The notes under the pieces: generated by a model
Databases searched by the model: none
Seen by the model: the letters and a program-made list of their open reading frames with translations, nothing else
Told to the model about the DNA's origin: nothing
Made by a program: the position numbers and the translations under genes
Shown here: positions 8,652 to 17,720 of the stretch, one piece after another
How the letters are laid out: each line of letters opens with the position of its first letter
How positions within the stretch are numbered: position 1 is the first letter of the stretch
Assembly (NCBI GenBank): GCA_905221605.1
Contig: CAJNDS010002394.1
Coordinates: forward strand, 1 to 64,000
Direction of reading: 5' to 3'
Length of the DNA stretch: 64,000 nucleotides
From: Symbiodinium natans
Lineage: Eukaryota; Sar; Dinophyceae; Suessiales; Symbiodiniaceae

Positions 8652-10367
8652 ATGCGTCGCAACTGCCGCACAGTCTTGGAGAACTTGCACATCGGGGCTG
8701 AGAAGCCCAGGGCATTCTTCCTTGCGATAGACGAAACTGTCTGGAAGAGGGACTTCCAGGCGATCAGTGGCTTGACTGCCCCTGGTGAGACAGTCATCCT
8801 GGGTGGACAGCACAGCCGCGTCAAGGAGGAGGACTGGTCCATCCTGAAACCTGGAGGCCACTACCCGCAGGACAAACTCTCCAGTCTGACCGTCAACGTC
8901 GTGGCTTCTCGAGTGGAGTCGGCTGCTTCGGTATGGTGTCTCAACAGCGTGCCGATGCCAGCCGGCCAGACCGGCAAGGGCTCTGAGTTCTTGCGCATGC
9001 TCGGCATCATCGCTCAAAGCTTCGTGATGGAGAACAGCGGCCATGCTCCGCTAGGCTTTGCCTTCGACGGCGGCTCGGCGAACGGCATGTTGCTGAAGGC
9101 CGCCTTGGGCATGGCAGGAGAGGCCCTCCAAGGGGTTCCCTTCTTCGAGGACTGCGCCTACATTCCACTCAACTTCAAGTTCATGCCGTTTCGTCAGCTG
9201 GTGTTCCATGACCAGGTGGTGCACGCGTCTCTGGACTGCCTACACCTTCAGAAGAGACTGGCGTTCCACGCCGGGTCTGGTCACAGGACCATCACCATTG
9301 GCGGCAGCGTGGTGGACTTCTCAGTGATGCTCCAGAACAAGATCCCGCTGAAGAGCTTCGTGCTTACTGACGAGCAATCTGACCGTCAGGCACTGGAACG
9401 TTTAAACCCGGCATACACCCGTCGGACATGGAGCTCATTTGGCGTGCATTTCTTGCATTTGCTGAGCGGACTGGTGTCACAGGGGTGGGAAGGCAGCAAA
9501 GGCATCCCAGCCGATTGCAGAGTCAAGAATGCTGCAACGGGGTACTTTCTCCTGCTCATCGGCCTCTCCCAGGCAAAGCTTGCGTACGGCAAAGACTGGG
9601 AAAAATTCTGGTTGCCGCTCGCCACGACCAGAAATTTGGCCTACAGCTGCGTTCTCGCCATCTCACTGTGCATCCACTCCCCAGGAGCTGACCCGTCCCG
9701 CTTCGCCGAAAAGGTCATCGAGTCTTTCTTTGGGCGGGCCAAAGCCTCATACAGAGGCTCTCCCTCGATACGTGATGGAGTCTACGGCTTCCACCGTGAG
9801 CACATGAAAGAGCTGGGTCGTTCCTACCACGTTCCAACTTTCAAGACATCACAGGTCACAGAGCAGGAGGCGGCCAGGCTGATCGAGGAGGCCTGGGCGG
9901 ACAGCATCCAGCTCATGGAATGGGTGTCCTACAAGGAGTCGAGAGACAAGATCGAGAAAGACTTCAAGGCGTGGTGGCGTCTGGAGGGACATGCCCTGAT
10001 GACTATGAATACCTCAGCAGACGTCGCAGATGACGAGGACTACGAGGCAATCCAGTCTGACGCAGAGGACGAGGAGGCGAACTACGACGAGAACCCACCT
10101 GATGCAGCTTTGACAGCTGTGACCGAAGCAGAGGACCATGCAGCCATGAAATCGGAGCTGGCAGAGCTTACACAGAACCTCGTGCAGGCGCCTAAGGTCT
10201 CAACCGGTTGTGTGAGCAGCCTCAATGAGGCCCCGTGCGTGGTGAACGAAGGCAATGCCAGCTGGCACAGCTACCTGGCCATGCTGCTTATCCATACTTC
10301 TGCTGATTTTTTTTTTGGTCTGTTTCGGAAATTTTGGGTTCAGGGATGTTCAGGGTTGAGTTCCTAG
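8652..10367 (+). CDS. DDE-type transposase-like catalytic region (P-element/THAP9-like)
   Basis: Counting from 8652: FFLAIDETVW (Asp27), GFAFDGGSANGML (Asp129), HASLDCLHLQKRL (Asp185) and EKVIESFFGRAKASYRG (Glu347). From memory of the family, P-element and THAP9 transposases show the same order: a first Asp at a strand end, an SDGAS.N-type second Asp, a D.PHL.K motif, and a final E.FF..iR helix. The match is by motif order only; KDZ or another RNase H-fold family remains possible. After about residue 440 comes an acidic tail. The last ~25 residues (after HTSAD) run into a T-rich break and are probably not translated. The frame is continuous with the zinc-cluster ORF upstream. No terminal inverted repeats were found, so an autonomous element is not shown. 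Confidence 0.6.
   Translation: MRRNCRTVLENLHIGAEKPRAFFLAIDETVWKRDFQAISGLTAPGETVILGGQHSRVKEEDWSILKPGGHYPQDKLSSLTVNVVASRVESAASVWCLNSVPMPAGQTGKGSEFLRMLGIIAQSFVMENSGHAPLGFAFDGGSANGMLLKAALGMAGEALQGVPFFEDCAYIPLNFKFMPFRQLVFHDQVVHASLDCLHLQKRLAFHAGSGHRTITIGGSVVDFSVMLQNKIPLKSFVLTDEQSDRQALERLNPAYTRRTWSSFGVHFLHLLSGLVSQGWEGSKGIPADCRVKNAATGYFLLLIGLSQAKLAYGKDWEKFWLPLATTRNLAYSCVLAISLCIHSPGADPSRFAEKVIESFFGRAKASYRGSPSIRDGVYGFHREHMKELGRSYHVPTFKTSQVTEQEAARLIEEAWADSIQLMEWVSYKESRDKIEKDFKAWWRLEGHALMTMNTSADVADDEDYEAIQSDAEDEEANYDENPPDAALTAVTEAEDHAAMKSELAELTQNLVQAPKVSTGCVSSLNEAPCVVNEGNASWHSYLAMLLIHTSADFFFGLFRKFWVQGCSGLSS
10296..10345 (+). other. T-rich break between second and third open frames
   Basis: GATTTTTTTTTTGGTCTG is followed by AAATTTTGGGTTCAG at 10344, after which a different frame continues. 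This has the same style as the break at 8.6 kb (T10-type tract then AG). A small intron with a non-GT donor (GC or GA) fits; a frameshift is the alternative. Confidence 0.45.
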
Positions 10368-11533
10368 GCCTGCAGCGCGGATGCTCGGATCTGGCTCCAT
10401 TCGACATGTCTGCAGTGGACGCCTACACTGCAGAGAAGACCTTGGAGCGACAATGGGCTTTGACGGGTGCCATGAGGCAGTTTGCCGCCAGCGTGCGACA
10501 GCGAGAGGGCATCTTGTCGAGAACAGCCACCACAGGAGCCACGCCGAATCTCTCGTCCTGGCATCTTTTGCAATCTGAGCTGGCCAAAGCTCGGGCAGCC
10601 ACGCTCTCCAGTGGCAACAGGCAGTCGAGAAGCTCCTCCTGGATGAACACCTCACAAAAACTCGTGGAGGCAGCGACCAATGCCAAGGAGAGTAAATGGG
10701 CCATTCGAGCACCGACGCATTTACATCCTGACAGCGGGTCACCACAGTCCCCACAGATCGTCTTGTGCCTGGTGTCTGGAGATGTATTCGTGGGCGTGGT
10801 CACAAGCGTTTGGCGAGGGGCCGTGATGAAGAATGATGGCAGCAAGCAGACTCGGCGAAACCGAGCCACACGGCCGAGTGCAGGGCCTCTCCCAATCCCG
10901 AGTTGCTCACGAGTTCGTGTGACCAAGATGACTTCTGCAAGCACACACAGGCTGTTTGCGTGCTCCTTGTCCGACTCCATACTTTGCGATCCGGTTGGAG
11001 TGATTTTGGCCGAGCTGAGTGTCAAGAAGCTGGAGACGGAGCGGGATAAACTCATTGTGCACCTGAGCGATGAAGTTCTGGCAGCCATCGACCAGGTGAA
11101 GGCCAACCCTGAGCTGTGGGTGCCAGACAAGACTGGCACAGCAAAGCCAGTCGCCGGGGGCGACGAGGAGATGGAGAGCGAGGGAAAGGTTTGGGTCAGC
11201 AGTAGCTTTGGAAGAACCATTGCGGGATCCAAGGCCATCGAGGAGTTCATGGAGAGATTGCCCAGTGCCTTCAAGCAGAGAGGCCTGCCCGTCCTCAACG
11301 ATGCCAACGAGTTCAACCTGCAAGGTGATCTTTGGTTGCTGTGGCCTGAAGTTTGCGCACGAGCACCTGAGTTCTTCGATGTGGAGCTGAAAGATTACGT
11401 CGGCAAGAGTTTCGGGAAAGCTGTGCTGATGGAGCGGGCCGCTGTCTATCCGAAAGACAGCTCGGCCATAGGAAAGCTTAGGTCCCTGGTCCAAAGGATC
11501 GATGCCAAGGCTTCACCAGCGATGCTGCTGTAG
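10346..11533 (+). CDS. C-terminal open frame of the transposase-like block
   Basis: About 396 codons from the ATG at 10346, ending TAG at 11531-11533. Composition is coding-like with G/C third positions. There is a hydrophobic patch QIVLCLVSGDVFVGVV (residues about 140-155), a charged helix-like stretch ELSVKKLETERDKLIVHLSD, and a C-terminal domain with FFDVELKDYVGK. No family is recognised. It follows the DDE-like frame across a T-rich break, with one plus-strand orientation and no intervening promoter-like sequence, so it may be the C-terminal third of the same product or a second gene carried by the element. Confidence 0.5.
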   Translation: MFRVEFLGLQRGCSDLAPFDMSAVDAYTAEKTLERQWALTGAMRQFAASVRQREGILSRTATTGATPNLSSWHLLQSELAKARAATLSSGNRQSRSSSWMNTSQKLVEAATNAKESKWAIRAPTHLHPDSGSPQSPQIVLCLVSGDVFVGVVTSVWRGAVMKNDGSKQTRRNRATRPSAGPLPIPSCSRVRVTKMTSASTHRLFACSLSDSILCDPVGVILAELSVKKLETERDKLIVHLSDEVLAAIDQVKANPELWVPDKTGTAKPVAGGDEEMESEGKVWVSSSFGRTIAGSKAIEEFMERLPSAFKQRGLPVLNDANEFNLQGDLWLLWPEVCARAPEFFDVELKDYVGKSFGKAVLMERAAVYPKDSSAIGKLRSLVQRIDAKASPAMLL

Positions 11534-12285
11534 ACCTGAGGGTGCATGAGGATGCCTGCGGTGGCTTTCCTTGCTGCATCTTGCTGCTAACTTTGCAAAG
11601 TACTAGCCACTAGCCTGCTTTCTCGTTCTGGGGTTCTGGCAGCAAGGCACCGCCTGACAATCTCACACATACCAAGACTGCGGGGAGCAGCCGAGAAAAG
11701 AACCTCAAGCAGCAGTTCTGTCCATTATTTCTTGTGGCCATGTGCAGCACAGAGACAACCCAGCTAGGAGGGGAGGGCTGGGGGGGGGGGGGGTTGGGGT
11801 CTTCAGTCATGTTGAGGGGCAAAAGGTAGGGCCGGACCGATAAATGGACAGAATGTGTCTTTTTTTTTGAAAACGGACCTCCGAAAAAGGACTGGCCATT
11901 TTAGAGGTCCCACCACAGCAATAGGTGGGGGATGGTTTAGGATTACACCACAGCTATTTGACTTCAATGGCGTTTTGGGTCAGGGGTTATGGTTGACGGT
12001 CTCGGGGTTTTGCGTTCAGAGTTTTAGGCCTCACAGTGTAGGGCTTGGGGTTTAGGGGACAGGGTTGTTTTGGTCCTAGGTTCACTTTTGAGGAAAGCGC
12101 AAAAAGGGGCAGCGTTTCTTGGTCACCAAAACCTTTAACATGTGAGCATTTGGTAAATTGCGGCATTGGGCATGTAGTCCTGGCGCCCTTCCTTCCCGCA
12201 GCATGACCCGCTAGAGTTTGCAGGCATTCCTCATTCCGCGACGACCTAAACGAACCCCAAACCCTGAACCGTAAACCATAGCACT
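11534..12285. other. 3' flank of the block, no gene seen
   Basis: Unique DNA with a 12-G run at 11781-11792 and a CCACCACAGC/ACACCACAGC duplication (11910, 11947) that also occurs near 32.9-33.0 and 36.8 kb. Degenerate TTTAGGG words begin at about 11995. No coding islands were found. Confidence 0.55.
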
Positions 12286-12439
12286 AAACCCTAAACCCTC
12301 AACCCTAAACCCTAAACCCTAAACCCCAAACCCCAAACCCCAAACCCTAAACCCTACCCTAAACCCCAAACCCCAAACCCCAAACCCTAAACCCTAGCCC
12401 TAAACCCTAGCCCTAAACCCCACGTAACCCTCGACCCAG
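12286..12439. repeat. Degenerate CCCTAAA/CCCCAAA array
   Basis: About 20 heptamers, a mixture of CCCTAAA, CCCCAAA and CCCTAGC, ending GTAACCCTCGACCCAG, which supplies the acceptor-like CAG of the next island. Confidence 0.9.
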
Positions 12440-12530
12440 GAGCTGCGAGGAAGCCGAATCCATCTTCACGAAGATGCCGCTGGCGGGTCTCCCACGAAGC
12501 TCCTGGGAGTACGCCATGCTGATTCAAGGC
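12440..12530 (+). CDS. PPR-like exon island 1
   Basis: After CGACCCAG the frame from 12441 reads SCEEAESIFTKMPLAGL and continues WEYAMLIQG (30 codons). The EEAE.IF..M..AG half is the second helix of a PPR motif and the W.YAMLI part resembles the first helix of the next. PPR proteins bind organellar RNA. No canonical GT donor follows. Telomere-like DNA starts 22 bp later. Confidence 0.5.
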
Positions 12531-12731
12531 CCACCTACTACAGGAAATTGGACCCTAAACCCTTAAAACCCTAAACCCTAAACCCTAAACCCTAAACCCT
12601 AAACCCTAAACCCTAAACCCTAAACCCTAAACCCTAAACCCTAAACCCTAAACCCTAAACCCTAAACCCTAAACCCTAAACCCTAAACCCTAAACCCTAA
12701 ACCCATTCAAGGCCTACCTACTACCGGAAAT
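12522..12731. repeat. 21 CCCTAAA units bracketed by a 27-bp direct repeat
   Basis: A clean CCCTAAA array (12552-12703) is bracketed by ATTCAAGGCCCACCTACTAC (from 12522) and ATTCAAGGCCTACCTACTAC (from 12705), both continuing into GGAAAT, 25 of 27 matching. The left copy is the end of the PPR island. It looks like insertion of the array with duplication of the target. Confidence 0.88.
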
Positions 12732-12917
12732 GGGGGGGTTGAGGTAGGGCTGAATGTCGAGGGTGCCCTCTATTCGACACCCCCCCTCCCCAAAACCCTC
12801 ACAAAATCCTTGCCCCCCTCATGTCAGAAGCCGACGATGCCCGGAAACCCTAAACCCTAAACCCTAAACCCTAAACCCTAAACTCTAAACCCTAAACCCT
12901 AAAACCCTAAACCCTGG
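12732..12917. other. Unique spacer and CCCTAAA array
   Basis: A G-rich then C-rich stretch (12733-12815) followed by about ten CCCTAAA units (12845-12915). No coding island. Confidence 0.7.
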
Positions 12918-12986
12918 CGAGGTTGGGCCCGTCAGGGAAACCTACCCAACGCGCGGGCGTGGTTCGAGCGGATGGTGGCGGATGGG
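12918..12986 (+). CDS. PPR-like exon island 2
   Basis: The frame from 12918 reads RGWARQGNLPNARAWFERMV, then ADG. GN...AR.WFERMV.DG is a very typical PPR helix pair end (G.l..A..wf..M...G). It remains open to a TAA at 13020 but loses PPR character after ADG. It is preceded by CCCTAAACCCTGGCGAG. Confidence 0.6.
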
Positions 12987-13586
12987 CCCTTTGCCTCCTT
13001 GATTCTTAGGAACAACCTGTAACCTTTTGGGCTATATAGAACCCTACCCTTAAAAAAAAACGGTTAACCCTTTTTGGGATGGGGTGTTGAGGCCTAAGGA
13101 TTTGATGCCTTTCCAAGGGCTTTTTAGCTTGAGAGCGTTGGGCTGTACTTATTCCGAGGGCCGCTTTATCTTGAAGCTACAATCTAAGCATTTTGTGGGG
13201 TACTCATGGCCTTCAAGTATGGGGCTGCCATACTGGAATCTGCGAGCCCAAACCCTAAACCCTAAGCCCTAAGCCCTAAACCCTAAACCCTAAACTCCTG
13301 TAAGACCCAAGCTGGCAGCTGGAAGACGTGGTTCAGGGTTTCGGGTCTGGATCTAAACTCCAGGTACTGGGGTTTATTTCAGGTTTGAACCCTAAACCCC
13401 AAAACCACCCGAACAAGAACCCCTCATCACAACATGCTTTTCGCCCTTACAATGAGACTCTGAATCTGGCCCGAATGAGGCCTCTTAGGGGGGCCTGAGT
13501 TTGTCTATCTGAACCCCCGTGAACCTCCAGTTTGTGTGTCTGAACCCCTGAACCTCCTAAACCCCAAAGCCCGAAGTCGTCGAAGG
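12987..13586. other. Degenerate repeats and unique DNA, no gene seen
   Basis: Holds an imperfect inverted pair (AACCTGTAACCTTTTGGG at 13013 and CGGTTAACCCTTTTTGGG at 13060) and short CCCTAAA tracts at 13250-13295. The 62-aa frame at 13084-13272 has no recognisable content. Confidence 0.5.
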
Positions 13587-13655
13587 TACGCGCCCGGAGC
13601 GGGCTGCTACACCTCCCTGATTTCGGAGTACTGCAAATCAGGCCAGTTGCTCACC
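13587..13655 (+). CDS. PPR-like exon island 3
   Basis: The frame from 13587 reads YAPGAGCYTSLISEYCKSGQ; CYTSLIS.YCKSG is the classic first helix and turn of a PPR motif. The preceding GTCGTCGAAG gives an AG acceptor. The frame closes at TAA 13668 inside the next repeat. Confidence 0.6.
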
Positions 13656-14080
13656 TCACCGGCCTCCTAAACCCTAAACCCTAAACCTAAACCCTAAACC
13701 CAAACCCTAAACCGCCCAAACCCTAATCCCTAAACCTGAACCCTACACCCTGAACCCGAAAACCTCAAACCTAAAACCCTGAGCCCTAATCCCCAAGCCC
13801 TGCACCTGACTGGGCATCAACTGCCAAGTGTCCAAGAGTTTTTTGCAGTGGCCTCTCAACGCCAGGGCTTAGGGTTTAGGGTTTAGGGTTTAGGGTTTAG
13901 GGTTTAGGGTTTAGGGTTCCCGACAGACCCTAATCCCTAAACCCTCAACCCAGGGTTTTCAGGCCGCCTCCAAACCCTAAACCCTAAACCCTAAACCCTA
14001 AACCCTAAACCCTAAACCCTAAACCCTAAACCCTAAACCCTAAACCCTAAACCCTAAACCCTAAACCCTAGACCCTAAAA
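13656..14080. repeat. CCCTAAA and TTTAGGG arrays with short spacers
   Basis: Degenerate CCCTAAA (13668-13800), a 60-bp unique spacer, seven TTTAGGG units (13866-13918), then about 15 near-perfect CCCTAAA units (13973-14080) that end at an AAAAG acceptor. Confidence 0.9.
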
Positions 14081-14182
14081 GGCCACCTCAGGCCGGCGGA
14101 GAGCTTGCTGGCCGAGCTCCTTCGCAAAGGCTGCCTTGGGAAGACCAAAACGGTGGCGTACACCATGCTGTGCTTTGGCTGC
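14081..14182 (+). CDS. PPR-like exon island 4
   Basis: The frame from 14081 reads GHLRPAESLLAELLRKGCLG and then KTKTVAYTMLCFGC. The AE.LL.EL..KG helix followed by VAYTMLC matches PPR helix B plus helix A of the next repeat. Preceded by CCTAAAAG and followed directly by CCCTAAA. Confidence 0.6.
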
Positions 14183-14599
14183 CCTAAACCCTAAATTCTA
14201 AACCCTGAACCCTGAACCCTGAACCCTGAACCCTGAACTCTAAACCCTAAACCCTAAACCCTAAGCCCTGTAACCTCAACCCTATACACCAAACCCTGTA
14301 CCATGTAAATCCTAATTTATAAGGTCTAAGCCCTATATCTTGTATCCGAATTCCTGAGCCCTACGGCTTTTATTTTACGGTAAAGGATTCCAGATCAGAA
14401 GCTACTAAACCAGAGTACAAAGTGCGCGAAGACACGCCCATACACCACATCAGATCGTTAGACTACTACACCCAGGGTGCTAAGGGTTCGCCCGAAACCC
14501 TCGACCCTCAAGCCTCAAAACCCTAAACTCTCAAAGCTCCAAACCATAAACCCTAAACCCTAAACCCTAAACCCCTGAAGCTCTCACTGAGACCCCAGG
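14183..14599. other. CCCTAAA/CCCTGAA arrays and unique spacer
   Basis: Arrays at 14183-14280 include five CCCTGAA units. Unique AT-richer DNA at 14290-14510 has no coding signal. Another short CCCTAAA tract lies at 14549-14575. Confidence 0.7.
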
Positions 14600-14657
14600 A
14601 TTGATGCCCATGGCAAGCTGGGCAACGTCTGGGAGGCTGAGCGCCTTGGACTCTTGA
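14600..14657 (+). CDS. PPR-like exon island 5 with GT/AG borders
   Basis: The acceptor GACCCCAG ends at 14599. The frame from 14603 reads DAHGKLGNVWEAERLGLL, similar to the AH.KLGN..EAE.. turn and helix B of a PPR. The donor GTAGGGTT follows at 14658, made of a variant telomere-like unit. CCCTAAA lies upstream and TTTAGGG downstream. Confidence 0.55.
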
Positions 14658-15052
14658 GTAGGGTTGTGGGAGTAGGGTGCAGGGTGTAGGGTGTAGGGTG
14701 TAGGGTGTAGGGTTTAGGGTTTAGGGTTTAGGGTTTAGGGTTTAGTGTTAGCATACTTCAAAGTCCCCTCACCTTCCAACAACAAGAATGGTACAAGCTT
14801 GCTTAATTACTTCTTTGGCGTCGGGCTGGGTTCGTACTACCCCGAGCGGGCCTTTTTGCCTTGTATTGGGGGTGAGGTGGCATTCAAAAAAGACTCCAAA
14901 ACAGAAGGATGTCCGTATTGTTGCTCTGGGACCCAAAGCCGTACGCCCGAAACCCTAAACCCTAAACCCTAGACCCTAAACCCTAAACCCTGAACCCTGG
15001 ACCCTGAACCCTAAACCCTTGTTTTTGTTGTTTGTTTGGTACTTCGAAGCCT
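14658..15052. repeat. GTAGGG/TTTAGGG array, spacer, CCCTAAA array
   Basis: TGTAGGG units change into TTTAGGG (14675-14747). After a unique spacer (14748-14948; an open frame of 75 aa without recognisable content) CCCTAAA/CCCTGAA units run 14950-15020. Confidence 0.8.
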
Positions 15053-15139
15053 AGGAGGCTGATGCACTCGATGATGGAGAGCCGCGTCGAGGCGTCGTTG
15101 GTGGCTCATCTGATTGGGGTCGCGTTGGCGGTTTGGATT
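15053..15139 (+). CDS. PPR-like exon island 6
   Basis: The frame from 15053 reads RRLMHSMMESRVEASLVAHL, resembling the M..M.E.RVE.SLVA. linker between PPR repeats seen in algal PPR proteins. Overlapping frames are also open, so this one is less certain than its neighbours. The island is followed by TTTAGGG units (15150-15175). Confidence 0.4.
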
Positions 15140-15351
15140 TGAAGCGGTTTGGGGTTTAGGGTTTAGGGTTTAGGGCTTGACGCTCAGACACGCAGACGCT
15201 CGCACTCAGACACACTCAGATCCAGGGTCTGGACTCAGACTCGGAGTGACTGGAGTGACTGAGTGACTCGGTCCAACCTCCGAGAAGCCCTAAAACCTAA
15301 ACCCTAAACCCTAAACCTTAAACCCTAAGCCCTAAAGCCTAAACCCTAAAC
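15140..15351. other. GACTC-rich spacer between arrays
   Basis: TTTAGGG tract, then a low-complexity CAGACAC/GACTGAGTGACT stretch (15180-15280) echoed at 16808-16890, then CCCTAAA (15290-15350). Confidence 0.6.
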
Positions 15352-15855
15352 CCCTCTTCCATATTTAATTTTAAATGTTGGGGAGTTACTGGGCAAGGTC
15401 TTTTTTTTCTGGGCACGGTCATATCTTTACTGGGCAAGTTTTTTTTTTGCTGGGCAAGGTCACATCTTCAATGGGCAAGGTCGTTCGGTCCAAAGAACGA
15501 CCTTGTGCCAAGTAAAAATCGGGCCCTGAAGGTCATATTTTGGGGTTTCACATGTCCCGTGGGGGGCCCTTGACAACCCGTGTCGGGGCTCGGGACAACC
15601 CATAATAGTGGCGGGGCACGAAGCAAATTTAGACCCTAGATAGTGGGACACTAAGCAAATTTGACTTTATATCGTGGGGCACTAAGCAAATTTGATTCTT
15701 TATGGTGGATTTCAGAATGTTATCTGTCTTGTCGCCTGAAAATAAAAATCTAAGGGAAATATTTTCCTAATGTGATGGGATTCTCTGGGCGGGTGGGTAT
15801 TTTTCCCAACGCTCGAGTAATTGCTTGACTGGTGTGACTAGTGAATGCTTGAACC
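15352..15855. mobile_element. Dispersed element, copy A
   Basis: The segment shares order and sequence with 34004-34455: a CTCTTNCATAT start, ATGTTGG, several CTGGGCAAGGTCATAT-type words, a central hairpin (here AAGGTCGTTCGGTCCAAAGA and its complement), TTTTCCTAATGT.ATGGGA, GGGTGGGTAT and a CTTGACTAGTGAATGCTTGA end. Copy A also has three 34-bp repeats of GGCACTAAGCAAATTTGA (15605-15700). No protein is encoded; this is a non-autonomous repeat. Confidence 0.75.
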
Positions 15856-16795
15856 TAAAACCCTAAAACCCTAAAACCCTAAAACCCTAAAACCCTAAAA
15901 CCCTAAAACCCTAAAACCCTAAAACCCTAAAACCCTAAAACCCTAAAACCCTAAAACCCTAAAACCCTAAAACCCGAAAACCCGAAAACCCGAAAACCCG
16001 AAAACCCGAAAACCCGAAAACCCGAAAACCCGAAAACCCGAAAACCCGAAAACCCGAAAACCCGAAAACCCGAAAACCCGAAAACCCGAAAACCCGAAAA
16101 CCCGAAAACCCGAAAACCCGAAAACCCTAAAACCCGAAAACCCGAAAACCCGAAAACCCGAAAACCCGAAAACCCGAAAACCCGAAAACCCGAAAACCCG
16201 AAAACCCGAAAACCCGAAAACCCGGAAAACCCCCGAAAACCCGGAAAACCCCCGAAAAACCGGAAAACCCCCGAAAAACCGGAAAACCCCGAAAAACCCG
16301 AAAACCCGAAAACCCGAAAACCCGAAAACCCGAAAACCCGAAAACCCGAAAACCCGAAAACCCGAAAACCCGAAAACCCGAAAACCCGAAAACCCGAAAA
16401 CCCGAAAACCCGAAAACCCGAAAACCCGAAAAACCTAAAACCCTAAAACCCTAAAACCCTAAAACCCTAAAACCCTAAAACCCTAAAACCCTAAAACCCT
16501 AAAACCCTAAAACCCTAAAACCCTAAAACCCTAAAACCCTAAAACCCTAAAACCCTAAAACCCTAAAACCATAAAACCCTAAAACCCTAAAACCCTAAAA
16601 CCCTAAAACCCTAAAACCCTAAAACCCTAAAACCCTAAAACCCTAAAACCCTAAAACACTAAAACCCTAAAACCCTAAAACCCTAAAACCCTAAAACCCT
16701 AAAACCCTAAAACCCTAAAACCCTAAAACCCTAAAACCCTGAAACCCTAAAACCCTAAAACCCTAAAACCCTAAAACCCTAAAACCCTAAACCCT
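15856..16795. repeat. Octamer array CCCTAAAA - CCCGAAAA - CCCTAAAA
   Basis: About 940 bp of 8-mers in one orientation. CCCTAAAA (15856-15972) changes to CCCGAAAA (15973-16432), with one CCCTAAAA and an irregular CCCCCGAAAAACCGG stretch at 16222-16290 inside, then back to CCCTAAAA (16434-16790) and finally heptamers. Confidence 0.97.
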
Positions 16796-17315
16796 AAACC
16801 CTAAACCCTGGTCTGACTGACCTGGTTCTGCTCTGAGCGTCTGAGTGACTGAGTGACTGGGTCTGGTTTGGGCGACTGAGTGTCTGAGCGACTGGTTTCA
16901 AGTACGGGCCGCTATGCGCTAGAGCCACGGTTTGGGATTACACCCTAAACCCTAAACCCTAAACCCTAGACCCTAAGCCCTAAACCCTAAACCCTAAACC
17001 CTAAACCCTAAACCCTAAACCCTAGGGTTCAGGGTTTAGTGGGGTTCAGGGTGGGTTTGGGGGCCTGCGGTTTGGCGGCTGGGGGACTTAGGAGCTTCGA
17101 GCTTTGGGTCCTTGGGGGTTTAGGCGCTGAAGTGTTTAGGGGCTGAAGGGTTTATGATGTAGGGTTGAGGAGGCAGTAAACCCTAAACCCTAAACCGTAA
17201 ACCCTAAACCCTATACCCTATAAACCCTAAACCCTGAACCCTAAACCCTCAACCCTAATCCCTAAACCCTAAACCCTAAACCCTATAAACCCTAAACCCT
17301 AAACCCTAAACCCAG
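16796..17315. repeat. CCCTAAA arrays with short unique spacers
   Basis: Heptamers at 16785-16810, 16940-17027 (meeting TTTAGGG tail-to-tail at 17027), and degenerate ones at 17177-17315. The GACTGAGTGACTGG spacer (16808-16890) echoes 15180-15280. The last array ends CTAAACCCAG, an acceptor formed from the repeat. Confidence 0.85.
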
Positions 17316-17389
17316 ACAAGGTGTCCTTCGGTGCGGTGATGGATGCCTGCGCAAAGGCAGGCCAACCCCTGAGACTGGGTTACTGTTAA
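17316..17389 (+). CDS. PPR-like exon island 7
   Basis: Directly after CTAAACCCAG the frame reads KVSFGAVMDACAKAGQP, a textbook PPR helix A and turn (V.F.AVMDACAKAG). It stays open to TAA at 17387. Confidence 0.65.
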
Positions 17390-17630
17390 GCAACTTAAAA
17401 ATCCACCCTTAAACCCTAAACCCTCAACCCTAAACCCTAAAACCGCAAACGCTGGGCCCTAAATCCTAAATCCTGAATCCTGATAAGGAAGCCTCTTTTT
17501 CGTGTACCCAGATGTGCTAGGAAGGCCCTTGGGATATTGTTAAACGTTCCCTTGTTGGGTTTAAGAGGAACATACTTAGGAATATTTTTTCAGAGAGTTG
17601 TCAGGAGGGCCATCCTAGCTTCACATGCAA
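17390..17630. other. Degenerate CCCTAAA and unique intron-like DNA
   Basis: Short heptamer tracts at 17408-17485, then unique DNA ending in ATATTTTTTCAG (17583-17592), a good acceptor-like sequence. Confidence 0.5.
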
Positions 17631-17720
17631 GCCAGGAAAGCACTTCAATGGCACAAGATCATGTTGGAGCGGGGCTTCTCCCCCAATGTCCGCGCCTGGG
17701 ACCTTTCCAGCGAGGCCCTT
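17631..17720 (+). CDS. PPR-like exon island 8
   Basis: The frame reads ARKALQWHKIMLERGFSPNV, then RAWDLS: helix B (A..A..W...M.ERG), the PNV linker and the start of helix A of a PPR motif. The true left border may be the TTTTCAG at 17592. It is followed by TTTAGGG (17760). Confidence 0.6.

Noticed and set aside
8652..10367. hAT or MULE transposase
   Set aside because: No hAT C-terminal dimerisation motif or MULE zinc/CxH pattern; the D.LHLQK and IESFFG motifs fit better elsewhere.
14745..14972. 75-aa plus frame as a gene
   Set aside because: No splice borders or recognisable content, ends in repeat translation.
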